Source: Afipia sp. (GTDB lineage: Bacteria; Pseudomonadota; Alphaproteobacteria; Rhizobiales; Xanthobacteraceae). From it: 64,000 nt of DNA. The stretch spans positions 1 through 64,000 of the forward strand of contig JAFVHU010000140.1 in NCBI GenBank assembly GCA_017474385.1. Direction: 5' to 3'. Shown piece after piece: positions 17,142-24,596 of the stretch; within the stretch, counting starts at the first letter, position 1; each line of letters starts with the position of its first letter. A model generated the notes under the pieces. It saw only the letters and a program-made list of their open reading frames with translations. It searched no databases and was not told the origin of the DNA. The translations under genes were made by a program, and so were the position numbers.

Positions 17142-17578
17142 CTAGCTGTCTTCGAGCTTTTTCTTCATTGCTGTGATGGATAGATCCATTTGTCCGCTGA
17201 TGTATGGCGCGATTTCGTTCGGCAGCACGTCCACGGTCCAGACAAATTTGCTGCGCTTGTTGCCATCTTCGTAAATCTGCACCGAAGCGCGCTGTGTTGT
17301 CTGATCCGTTCGCTGACGATCGCGTAGACGAGGCGTCGCTTTGTATCGTCGCAATCGACCAGAATCTCGCGTGCGTTCGTGCCGTTTGAAAATGTCACGA
17401 GCCGGGCGTCGCCATCCATGACTGCGTCGGTAACGAAGCCGGGTGCAAGCCGTGTGTGGACCGCGCCGAAGTCACGCACTGCGTCCCAGACATCATCCGC
17501 GGATGACGCGATCACAAATTCCTTTTGGGGATGGATGCCATATTGATTCCTCCGCGCCGGTCGAGGCGTCACGTGCAC
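17142..17578 (-). pseudogene. SRPBCC-family gene with a frameshift
   Basis: Polyketide-cyclase/START-like (SRPBCC) protein split over two frames. The first frame (from GTG 17578) gives the N-terminal part with ADDVWDAVRDFGAVHTRLAPG and runs to VYAIVSERIRQHSA. The C-terminal part, SVQIYEDGNKRSKFVWTVDV to KKKLEDS, continues in another frame. The break falls in a GCGCGC run (17287-17292): removing one GC restores HSASVQIYED and a 145-residue protein of normal family length. This is either a recent slippage mutation or a sequencing error. The start overlaps the VOC gene by ten bases. Confidence 0.75.
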
Positions 17579-17928
17579 ACGGCCTCGACATTGTTGCCGT
17601 CCGGATCGATGAGGAAGGCCGCGTAATAGGTCGGGCTGTAATCCGCGCGCGGACCAGCGCCGCCATTGTCGCGCCCGCCGGCCTTGAGTCCTGCGGTGTA
17701 AAACGCCTTGATGGCGTCGTGGCTGGCGGCGCTAAATGCGACATGTGCGCCGGGCCCTTCAGGCTCTTTCGACAGATACAGCCAGAGCGCCGGTGCATCC
17801 TTCGGTCCAAACCCCGCGCCGCTGTCGTCGCGCGAGCAGAGAACGTGGCCGAGCGGCGCGAGTGCGGCGGTGTAGAATTTGACGCTGGCGTCGAGGTTTC
17901 TGACTTTCAGTCCGATATGGTCGTACAT
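17569..17928 (-). CDS. VOC-family (glyoxalase-like) protein
   Basis: 119-residue single VOC domain with two beta-alpha-beta-beta-beta modules. DHIGLKVRNLDASVKFYTAAL opens the fold, with His4 as a likely metal ligand, and IDPDGNNVEAVC closes it, with Glu as the second ligand. The substrate is unknown. It is third in an ogt-araC-VOC-SRPBCC operon: 22 bases after araC, and overlapping the start of the frameshifted gene. Confidence 0.85.
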   Translation of the reverse strand: MYDHIGLKVRNLDASVKFYTAALAPLGHVLCSRDDSGAGFGPKDAPALWLYLSKEPEGPGAHVAFSAASHDAIKAFYTAGLKAGGRDNGGAGPRADYSPTYYAAFLIDPDGNNVEAVCT

Positions 17929-17950
17929 GGTGGTCTCCCTGTGATGGAGA

Positions 17951-18799
17951 TCACCCTACGGCGGCGGCCCTGAGCCGTTCTTGGAAAATCTTGCGGTCGC
18001 CGCGCGCGGCGTCGCGGAACCGCCGCGGCGAAACGCCGGCGGCCCTGTGGAAAGTCCTGACAAAGTTCGACAGGTCGCCGAACCCGACATCGAAGGCGAT
18101 CGAGGTGATCGATCTTGCGTCGTCGGCCAGCAGCCTTGCCGCATGACGCAGCCGCGCGCGCACCAGATACTGATGCGGCGTCACCCCGAGCACGTTCGAG
18201 AACATCCGCAGGAAGTGGAAAGAACTGACACCGGCCGCCCTTGCAGTCGTCTCCAGATCGACAGCCCGGTCGGCGTGCGCATCGATCCACAGCGCGCTTT
18301 CGACGGCGCGGCGGCGGTCGCGCGCGGTGGCGGGCGATGCTTTCTGTGTCTTTCCCGAAGTTGTCTCAATGAAGTGGCTCACGAACAACATCGCGGCTTC
18401 GTCGATCCCGATATCACTGTCGCCGCGCCCGGCGGCTTGCGCCAGTTCGCCGTAGACCATGAGCTCAGGTGTCGGCGGCACGCAGCCAATCCGCAACGCG
18501 TCCTTGCGGACACCCATGTCGTCGGCGAGCGCAGGCGACAACTGGAACGACAGGCATTCATCGCCACAAATGTGATGAGGGTGCGAGCAGGTATATTCGT
18601 CGCCGCCATGGCCCAGCATAACCGCTCCGGCGACCAGTTCGTGCGAACGTCCACGGGTGTCGTAACCGAAGCTGCCCTTGCGGACGTAGGAGAGCGAATG
18701 ACGCGTGTGCTGTTCGGGGAACGGCTTATCGTCCGGTCCCATGGTGCACCGGTAATCGAACACGGACAGCGCCGCACTCTCAAACAGCGTGATCTTCAT
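17951..18799 (-). CDS. AraC-family transcriptional regulator
   Basis: 282 residues. The N-terminal half is a cupin-like ligand domain ([20 protein letters not shown]), and the C-terminal 100 residues carry the two helix-turn-helix motifs of AraC ([20 protein letters not shown] and [21 protein letters not shown]). Nine bases separate it from ogt upstream. The pairing of a methyltransferase with an AraC regulator recalls the Ada arrangement as separate genes, but nothing here shows that it senses alkylation. It may control its own operon. Confidence 0.9.
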   Translation of the reverse strand: MKITLFESAALSVFDYRCTMGPDDKPFPEQHTRHSLSYVRKGSFGYDTRGRSHELVAGAVMLGHGGDEYTCSHPHHICGDECLSFQLSPALADDMGVRKDALRIGCVPPTPELMVYGELAQAAGRGDSDIGIDEAAMLFVSHFIETTSGKTQKASPATARDRRRAVESALWIDAHADRAVDLETTARAAGVSSFHFLRMFSNVLGVTPHQYLVRARLRHAARLLADDARSITSIAFDVGFGDLSNFVRTFHRAAGVSPRRFRDAARGDRKIFQERLRAAAVG

Positions 18800-18808
18800 G
18801 GCCGGATG

Positions 18809-19399
18809 TTATCCCCGGCGTCGCCGCGGGGCAATCGACAGGCCAGGATCGAACAGCATCGGCGCATCCTCAGAAGCGTGACCCGCGATCCGCGCGCGTT
18901 CGATGGCCAGCATGCGGAACTTGGTGGTCACGCCGCCATTGGCGGAAAACCCGCCGGTCTTGCCGTTAGCCGCCAGCACGCGGTGACACGGGATCACGAT
19001 CGGCAGCGGATTTTGCCCCAGTGCCTGTCCGACCGAGCGAGACAGCAGTTTGTCGCCGATGCGTGTGGCGATGTCGCCATAGGTCAGCGTTTCGCCGGGC
19101 GCGATGGTCCGAGCGATGTCATAGACGCTGCGGTTGAAGGCCGGGATGCGATCCATGTCGAGCGTGATGAAGGACAAATCTGTCGCTTCACCGCTCAGCA
19201 GCTCCGCCATGGCATCGCAGGCCTGCTGAACATCCGCAGGCGGCGTGATTTCCTGCGCGCCGGGTGCCTTCTGAAGCAGGCGTGCACGGGTTCTGGCGTC
19301 ATCAGCTTCGGGGAGTTGCACGCCTACAAGACCGCGGTCGCCCCAGGCGACGCCGCAGCGCCCGATCGCCGTGTCAAACAATGCAAAACCAGCCGTCAT
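18809..19399 (-). CDS. ogt: Methylated-DNA-protein cysteine methyltransferase
   Basis: Suicide DNA repair protein that moves the O6-methyl group of guanine to its own Cys. In 196 residues it has the poorly conserved N-terminal domain and the C-terminal active-site domain with IPCHRVL, where Cys138 is the acceptor. TLTYGDIAT and SRSVGQALGQNP hold the DNA-binding helices and the arginine finger. The active-site surroundings (LAANGKTGGFS) are typical. It is the first gene of an operon with an AraC regulator. Confidence 0.92.
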   Translation of the reverse strand: MTAGFALFDTAIGRCGVAWGDRGLVGVQLPEADDARTRARLLQKAPGAQEITPPADVQQACDAMAELLSGEATDLSFITLDMDRIPAFNRSVYDIARTIAPGETLTYGDIATRIGDKLLSRSVGQALGQNPLPIVIPCHRVLAANGKTGGFSANGGVTTKFRMLAIERARIAGHASEDAPMLFDPGLSIAPRRRRG

Positions 19400-19549
19400 A
19401 TTGCGTTCCAGTCTGCCATATTGCTATTCCGGGACTTGGAGAATCTTGCGCTTTTTGGTCTCGTTCGCCACCCGAATCCTGCCACCCCTAATCCAATGAT
19501 GCCAGCCATCTTGCGGCTGGGTGCAGGGTGTGGCTAAGGTTCGAACCGC

Positions 19550-19623
19550 GCGGGCGTAGTTCAATGGTAGAACGGCAGCTTCCCAAGCTGCATACGAGGG
19601 TTCGATTCCCTTCGCCCGCTCCA
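19550..19623 (+). tRNA. tRNA-Gly(CCC)
   Basis: Full cloverleaf: acceptor GCGGGCG pairs with CGCCCGC, the anticodon stem GCAGC/GCTGC encloses TTCCCAA with anticodon CCC, and the T arm holds GGTTCGATTCC. The 3' CCA is encoded (19621-19623). Two AT-richer unknown genes follow, but I found no copy of the 3' end that would mark an integration site. Confidence 0.95.
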
Positions 19624-19723
19624 ATACCTAGCCCACATTTCTGCCGAGGCGGAGTCATCAGCGTTTCGCGCGACAAGGCCAATATTTTAACGGATCTGAG
19701 AATCTAGCCATTTGGAGGAGACG

Positions 19724-20299
19724 ATGACCGGGTCGTTGTGCGATGCAATTACTGACGGAGACAAAGGGCGATCATTAGTCGAGTTTGAGAAAATTCGCTT
19801 CGAACTTGCGTGGCGACATTTCGATTTTCACGCCCGGCAACGGACGACAATGTTTCATTTTTTCATTCTGCTTGTCCCATTCCTGTTCGGCGGGTGCTTT
19901 ATCCTATTCAAGGACCGGGAAGTTATGGGCGGATTTCCGGCAATCTTCGCGGCGCTCGCTGGGGCGATGCTCGGACTCGTATTCTTTCTCTTGGATCAAC
20001 GTAACAAGCAACTTTATCGGGTGAGCAAAGGGGCTTTAAGCCTGTTCGAAAAGCAGTTTTTGTTTACGTCGTTCAGGCCTCTGGACGTATCGGGGGCATA
20101 TTATCCCGGTGTGATCTCGACGGAGAGTAGTCTGTACGGCGATAACAATCTTCTTAAACACAGCCTTCTCATGGGGACTGTGTATTGGCTTGCTATTCTG
20201 ATGTTCGTTGCACTTGCGGGATATTTCCTTGCGGTTCAACAAAGGTGCATCGTGTTACCGCTTCCTAGTCAAATAGTGACGCCCGCAGCGTCAAAGTAG
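19724..20299 (+). CDS. Unknown three-helix membrane protein
   Basis: 191 residues with no recognised family. A cytosolic N-terminus ends in the amphipathic FELAWRHFDFHARQRTTMFHF, then two hydrophobic helices (about residues 48-65 and 72-92), a soluble stretch, and a third helix (about 150-172). The start is ATG 19724, five bases behind a strong GGAGGAG ribosome site. Base composition is AT-richer than that of the flanking core genes. It lies directly behind tRNA-Gly and is followed by another unknown gene. The helix-hairpin layout resembles small membrane effectors of defence pairs, but this is only analogy. Confidence 0.65.
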   Translation: MTGSLCDAITDGDKGRSLVEFEKIRFELAWRHFDFHARQRTTMFHFFILLVPFLFGGCFILFKDREVMGGFPAIFAALAGAMLGLVFFLLDQRNKQLYRVSKGALSLFEKQFLFTSFRPLDVSGAYYPGVISTESSLYGDNNLLKHSLLMGTVYWLAILMFVALAGYFLAVQQRCIVLPLPSQIVTPAASK

Positions 20300-20422
20300 T
20301 TGGGAGAGCTGAAGGTCGAACATTCTAACTTCTCGCGATAATTCAACAGAGGGTCTCATGCTACAGCCCCACCTGTTCACGCGGATTTCTCTCCGCAATG
20401 CGCAAAGCGGCACCGGGTGACC

Positions 20423-21016
20423 ATGAGCAATCCGTATTGGACGACCGAAGGTCAGAGTCATCAAGTAAGCCTCGACGAGATCGAGCTTCTTTGCTTCTGG
20501 GCTTTGAATATCGTTGGGGCAAGCGGAGTTCTTCCCGGACAAATCGACCTTGATGACGAGGATGATGCAAAAGAGTGTCGATCATCCAAACTTTATCAAT
20601 TGTCGCAGCGTTTCTCAGAGGCGCGATTGCTGGATCATTTGCTCAAAATCGCAATCTTGGTCCGAACTTTCGATGATCTTCTGAGGTCCTCCGAGAACAA
20701 AAAGGAAGCCTATGAAAAGCATCGCAATGCCGTTGGGGATAACCATTACATCGGTAGCCTGGACGAATCGGATCTGACCATTCGAGAAGCCTGTAACAAG
20801 ATAATTCACGCGTCAGAACTGCGGGCGGTCTACGACCGGATCGACGACAGAGACGACTGGTGGCAACTAACGAGTGAAGTGGAGTTGAAGGGTCTCATTG
20901 GAAACTCAGAATGGAACGCGGTGCTCCACGTCTTCGAATTTTTAGAAGGGGTGCTCGAATTGGTGTCCTTTGATAATCCCGCGCAGAAAACGAAACGAAG
21001 GAAGAAAAGTAGCTAG
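20423..21016 (+). CDS. Unknown soluble helical protein
   Basis: 197-residue, acidic, helix-rich protein that I cannot assign. LTIREACNKIIHAS contains an Arg followed eight residues later by His, in a setting similar to HEPN-type helical bundles, though the spacing is longer than the classical R-X4-6-H. There is no signal peptide, and the tail is Lys/Arg-rich (KTKRRKKSS). GTG 20417 is an alternative start. It lies 123 bases after the membrane-protein gene in the same direction, so the two may form a unit. Codon use is AT-richer than in the neighbours. Confidence 0.6.
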   Translation: MSNPYWTTEGQSHQVSLDEIELLCFWALNIVGASGVLPGQIDLDDEDDAKECRSSKLYQLSQRFSEARLLDHLLKIAILVRTFDDLLRSSENKKEAYEKHRNAVGDNHYIGSLDESDLTIREACNKIIHASELRAVYDRIDDRDDWWQLTSEVELKGLIGNSEWNAVLHVFEFLEGVLELVSFDNPAQKTKRRKKSS

Positions 21017-21151
21017 AGACACCGAGGACGTTGCCCAAACTGGAGCGCCGCGAGCCGGGTCTGCGCAAGCTCCACGGTCCCGCGTTGCCATTTCGCAGGG
21101 CATGAAGCAGAACAGGCGCCGACACCAACGGCGTCTGTCCCTTTTCGTTGG

Positions 21152-21475
21152 TTACTGCGGCGTGACCACGATGGTGCCCTTCATGTTCGGATGATGGCGG
21201 CAGTAGTAGTCGACAGATCCCGCTTTCTTCAAAACCAGAGGGACTGATTTTTTCGGCGGCTGGGCGATATCCCAATCGCCGTTCCGGGCCGTCGCCGTGT
21301 GCGCGAAGATATCCTTGTTGATCCACACGATGGTATCGCCGACCTTGGCCGTGGCTTCGGCCGGCGAGAACACCAGGTTGTCGATGGTGATCTCAACCGT
21401 CGCCGCATGTGCCGAGACAGATACCATCGTCAGCACGGCGGCAAGCAAAGCGAACGTCATCCGTCTCGGCAGCAT
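21152..21475 (-). CDS. Amicyanin/pseudoazurin-like cupredoxin
   Basis: 107 residues with a signal peptide (cleavage near HAA), so periplasmic. It has the type-1 copper site: His59 (DIFAHTA) and Cys92, His95 and Met98 in YYCRHHPNMKG, the same short C-x2-H-x2-M loop as amicyanin. A small electron carrier or copper buffer. It lies 10 bases after the DUF4142 gene and is the last gene of the ECF-sigma operon, so it is probably part of a stress response. Confidence 0.9.
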   Translation of the reverse strand: MLPRRMTFALLAAVLTMVSVSAHAATVEITIDNLVFSPAEATAKVGDTIVWINKDIFAHTATARNGDWDIAQPPKKSVPLVLKKAGSVDYYCRHHPNMKGTIVVTPQ

Positions 21476-21485
21476 ATGACGCTCC

Positions 21486-22010
21486 TTACTTGAGCGAAGC
21501 CGCGACGTGCTCGGCGTGCTGGAGATGGCCCTGGAAGATCTTGAGGCCGGTCTGCAGCAGACTCTTCAGCTCCGCATTGTTGGCGGAGGGGATCAGAAGG
21601 GTTTCGAGCGCGCCGTTGACCGCCTTGTGATAGGCGACCTCATTGGCAGCGTAGGCCTTGTCGAACTCGGCGCCCTTGAGCTTGTCCATCTCGGCGAGCT
21701 TGGCGGCGGCCTGTTTCGACAGCGCGCGGCTGGTGTCGTTGTCTTCCGGCGTGACGTTCAGCTTCTTCACCAGCGCCAGCGCTTGCTGGTTCACCGCTTC
21801 ATGGTCGCGCACCATATCCTGCGCGAAAGACTTGATGGTCTTGTTGTCGCTTTTCGCGAGCGCCTGCTTCGCGGCGGTCACGTCAATCACGCCGGCGGTA
21901 TAGGCGATGTGGGCGATCTGCGGATCGGTCGGCTTGGCGGCGCCTTGCGCGAAGGCTGCGCCGCTCAAAAGGGAAAGGGCGGCGATTGCCGCGCTGATAC
22001 GGACGAACAT
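21486..22010 (-). CDS. DUF4142 exported protein
   Basis: 174 residues: a signal peptide (MFVRISAAIAALSLLSGAAFA), then a ferritin-like four-helix DUF4142 domain with SFAQDMVRDHEAVNQQAL and the C-terminal FQGHLQHAEHVA. No reaction is established for the family. DUF4142 genes are often found near ECF sigma factors and stress genes. The start ATG 22010 is about 64 bases downstream of a promoter-like element that matches the one in front of the sigma gene. It is followed at once by the cupredoxin gene. Confidence 0.88.
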   Translation of the reverse strand: MFVRISAAIAALSLLSGAAFAQGAAKPTDPQIAHIAYTAGVIDVTAAKQALAKSDNKTIKSFAQDMVRDHEAVNQQALALVKKLNVTPEDNDTSRALSKQAAAKLAEMDKLKGAEFDKAYAANEVAYHKAVNGALETLLIPSANNAELKSLLQTGLKIFQGHLQHAEHVAASLK

Positions 22011-22073
22011 TTTATTGCTCCTGTGCATGGGCTTCGACGAGGCCCTGGATCGTGCCGTTGACTGACACGATGC

Positions 22074-22102
22074 TTGGATGCAGCAGGATCGAAGGGGTTC
22101 CC
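22074..22102 (-). promoter_or_regulatory. Putative ECF promoter before DUF4142
   Basis: On the minus strand GGGAACCCC (22102-22094) and GCATCCAA ending at 22074; GAACCC and TCCAA are 16 bases apart. The copy in front of the sigma gene has the same spacing, the same GGGAAC and the same CTGC.GCATCCAA block. It lies in the gap just after the sigma stop codon. Confidence 0.55.
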
Positions 22103-22108
22103 GAAAAA

Positions 22109-22795
22109 TCAGCTCGTCATGCCGAGCCGCTTGAGAACGGTTTCCGTCAGACGCTCGCATCGCTTGCCGGCAAACGGGAAAGCTTCCATCACCACGGGGC
22201 CGATCCGCTTTTCGACATTGCCGCGCAGCAGGCTTCTGGCGCGGTGCAGCCGGGTTTTCACCGTCTCCGGTTTCAGGCCGAGCAATTCGGCTGTCTCGCC
22301 CACGCTCATGCCTTCAACCACGCGGGTGATGAAGACGATGCGGAAAGCCTCGGGCAGATCGTCAATCGCCCGCTCAACGACATGCTGGATTTCGCGTTGC
22401 GCCATGGATTTTTCGGGATCGCCGAGGTTCAGGGATTGCGGGAATTGAATGATCTGCGCTTCCAGCGCGCCGGGCTTGAGGCTCGTCAGTTCGACCTGCG
22501 GCCGCTCGCGCCGCAGCCGGCCCAGAGCTTCGTTCATTGCGATACGGGTAAGCCAGGTCGCCAGGCTGGAGTCGCCCCGGAAACTGTCCAGATGGGTGAA
22601 CGCCCGCACGTACGTCTCCTGAACGACATCCTCAGCTTCACCGTCGTTGCGCAGGATGCCGCGGGCAACCCGGAACAGCCGGCGGTTGTTATGCTGCATG
22701 ATCGCGCGAATGGCCGCTTCGTCGCGGTCGCGGGCTCCCTGCACCAGCAGCGCGTCGTCGGCGGCCGTCATCTGCGGTATGGATTGCTGTTCCAC
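22109..22795 (-). CDS. ECF-type RNA polymerase sigma factor
   Basis: 228 residues. Region 2 (about 30-95) includes GEAEDVVQETYVRAFTHLDSFRGDSSLATWL, and region 4 (about 145-200) includes LPEAFRIVFITRVVEGMSVGETAELLGLKPETVKTRLHRAR. A C-terminal tail of some 25 residues (FPFAGKRCERLTETVLKRL) follows, with a single Cys. No anti-sigma gene is adjacent, so control may depend on the tail or on transcription. Matching promoter-like motifs precede this gene and the downstream DUF4142 gene, suggesting self-activation and control of that pair. Confidence 0.92.
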   Translation of the reverse strand: MEQQSIPQMTAADDALLVQGARDRDEAAIRAIMQHNNRRLFRVARGILRNDGEAEDVVQETYVRAFTHLDSFRGDSSLATWLTRIAMNEALGRLRRERPQVELTSLKPGALEAQIIQFPQSLNLGDPEKSMAQREIQHVVERAIDDLPEAFRIVFITRVVEGMSVGETAELLGLKPETVKTRLHRARSLLRGNVEKRIGPVVMEAFPFAGKRCERLTETVLKRLGMTS

Positions 22796-22835
22796 GACGG
22801 GTGCCCTCTTGGCCGGATTCAGTCATACTTGAGCA

Positions 22836-22864
22836 TTGGATGCTGCAGGGGCAATGAAGTTCCC
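22836..22864 (-). promoter_or_regulatory. Putative autoregulated ECF promoter
   Basis: On the minus strand GGGAACTTC (22864-22856), then TCCAA (22840-22836), with 16 bases between GAACTT and TCCAA. GAACTT is the classic RpoE-like -35. The element lies about 40 bases before the sigma start and matches the second copy at 22102-22074 in both boxes and the spacing. Confidence 0.55.
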
Positions 22865-22936
22865 GGATTTTCGCGATACTGGAAAAATAACCGGCGGCGA
22901 GATGCCGGCGGGCTGAAACAAGGAATGAGCAGCGAT

Positions 22937-23953
22937 ATGAGCACATTGAAGTCCGTGGCGGTCGCAGGCGCCGGCAGCATCGGCTGCTTCGTCGGGGGGA
23001 TGCTGCGCGCCGCCGGACACCCGGTCTCGCTGCTGGCCCGTCCGCGACTGATCGAGGACATCAACCGGCACGGGCTGAAGGTCACGAGCTTTGAAAATAT
23101 CGAACATCGCCTGACCCCGGCCGAGATCAAACTGTCCGACGATCCGGCGGCGATTTTTGCGGACGCGGATATCATCCTCGTCACGGTCAAGAGCGACGAC
23201 ACCGCAGAGATCGCGGACCTGATCGCGCAGCATGCTGGGAAGAATGCGGTGATCGTCAGTCTTCAGAACGGCACCGGCAACGTCTGCGTGCTGCGCGATG
23301 CGCTGCCGGATCATGATGTGCTGGCGGGGATGGTGCCGTTCAATGTTCTGTCCCTCGGCGACGGCCATTTTCATCGCGCCACCTCCGGCGACATTCTGCT
23401 GGAGAAGGACGATCCGGATATCGCAAAATTGCTCTCGCAGCCTGAGCTGGTTTTCCGCAGCGTGGATGACATCGAGGGCGTGCAATGGGGCAAGCTGCTG
23501 ATCAATCTGAACAACGCCCTCAATGCGCTGTCCGGTCTGCCGTTGCGCGATCAGCTTGCGCAGCGTTCCTGGCGGGTGCTGTTCGCGGACCAGATGCGGG
23601 AGGCGTTGGCGGTGATCAAGGCCGAGGGCATCGCGCCGCTGTCAACAACGCCGCTGCCGGCGTCTTTCACGCCGTTCATTCTGAAGCTGCCCGATGCTCT
23701 GTTTACGAAGATTGCGGCGTCGATGGTGAAGATCGACCCAAAGGCGCGTTCGTCGATGTGGGAAGACCTGCAGCGCGGGCGCCGCACGGAGGTAGATCAC
23801 CTTCAGGGCCTGATCGTCGCGCTTGCCGACCGCCACGGGCTGAAAGCGCCGCTGTCTGCGCGAATTGTCGCACTGATCAGAAACGCCGAGGAGGCGGGCA
23901 AGGGATCACCGGGCCTGACGCCAGAGCAGATTCGGGCTGTGGTTCGGGGCTGA
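22937..23953 (+). CDS. panE: 2-dehydropantoate 2-reductase (ApbA/PanE family)
   Basis: NADPH-dependent reductase making pantoate for coenzyme A, 338 residues from ATG 22937. It has the Rossmann motif VAVAGAGSIGCFVGGML, VTVKSDDT (the conserved Lys of the cofactor site), SLQNGTGN, and WGKLLINLNNALNALSG (catalytic Lys and Asn). The C-terminal domain carries SSMWEDLQRGRRTEVDHLQG. An in-frame ATG four codons upstream overlaps the AGGA box and is less likely. Rhizobiales often have several paralogues, so a role on another 2-oxo acid is possible. It is divergent from the ECF sigma gene. Confidence 0.85.
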   Translation: MSTLKSVAVAGAGSIGCFVGGMLRAAGHPVSLLARPRLIEDINRHGLKVTSFENIEHRLTPAEIKLSDDPAAIFADADIILVTVKSDDTAEIADLIAQHAGKNAVIVSLQNGTGNVCVLRDALPDHDVLAGMVPFNVLSLGDGHFHRATSGDILLEKDDPDIAKLLSQPELVFRSVDDIEGVQWGKLLINLNNALNALSGLPLRDQLAQRSWRVLFADQMREALAVIKAEGIAPLSTTPLPASFTPFILKLPDALFTKIAASMVKIDPKARSSMWEDLQRGRRTEVDHLQGLIVALADRHGLKAPLSARIVALIRNAEEAGKGSPGLTPEQIRAVVRG

Positions 23954-24144
23954 TTTTCCTGCCGGATGGGCTGGCGGGGAGGCGGCCGCGGGGTTACGTT
24001 ATCGGTGTTGATGCAAGCGCCGGGTTACGCCCGTAACTGTCTTGCCCGCGAGCCCGGTTTACAGGCCTTGCTCGGAAGAGCGGTCAAGTCGCGTGCAACG
24101 CGACGGATCATCTGCGAGACAGGCTTCCACGTCTGGAGGCTCTC

Positions 24145-24507
24145 ATGCATGCGGACACAATCAATGTGACATCACATCGTCTTGTCGCCAGTGACAGGGT
24201 GGAGGGAACACGGGTCTTCAATGCCGACGGCAGAAAAATCGGAAGCATCAAGCGATTGATGATCGACAAGACCAGCGGCAATGTCGCTTATGCGGTCCTG
24301 TGCTTCGGTGGTTTTCTTGGAGTCGGCGAAGACTACCGTCCGCTCCCGTGGTCGAGCATGAAGTACAACCCCGCGATCGAAGGCTACGAACTCCTGACAT
24401 TGATGACCCAGGAAGAACTGGCGAAGGCGCCGTCCTTCGGAACTGACAAGGAATTCGACTGGGGCAACCGGGTGCGCGAGGTCGACGCCTACTGGATCGG
24501 CTTCTGA
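24145..24507 (+). CDS. PRC-barrel domain protein
   Basis: 120 residues, a single PRC-barrel: RVEGTRVFNADGRKIGSIKRLMIDKTSGNVAYAVL, followed by LPWSSMKYNPAIEGYEL. In Rhizobiales such stand-alone proteins are common and often stress-inducible, with no known reaction; the fold is shared with RimM and the photosynthetic H subunit. No operon partner is seen. It converges with the FAD dehydrogenase gene. Confidence 0.88.
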   Translation: MHADTINVTSHRLVASDRVEGTRVFNADGRKIGSIKRLMIDKTSGNVAYAVLCFGGFLGVGEDYRPLPWSSMKYNPAIEGYELLTLMTQEELAKAPSFGTDKEFDWGNRVREVDAYWIGF

Positions 24508-24596
24508 CGAACGGCGGCTACAGGTAGCTGACGATTCTCCCTGAAATGTTCCTTTCAGGAAGATGAGGTTTGTCTTCGCCTCAGGTACCGCGCTGA

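Noticed and set aside
19550-19623. tRNA-Gly as an integration (att) site
   Set aside because: I looked for a second copy of the tRNA 3' end downstream of the unknown gene pair and found none, and no integrase gene is present.
24540-24559. CCTGAAA/TTTCAGG inverted repeat as a terminator after the PRC-barrel gene
   Set aside because: The stem is only 7 bp and AT-containing, and no T-run follows, so I do not list it as a terminator.
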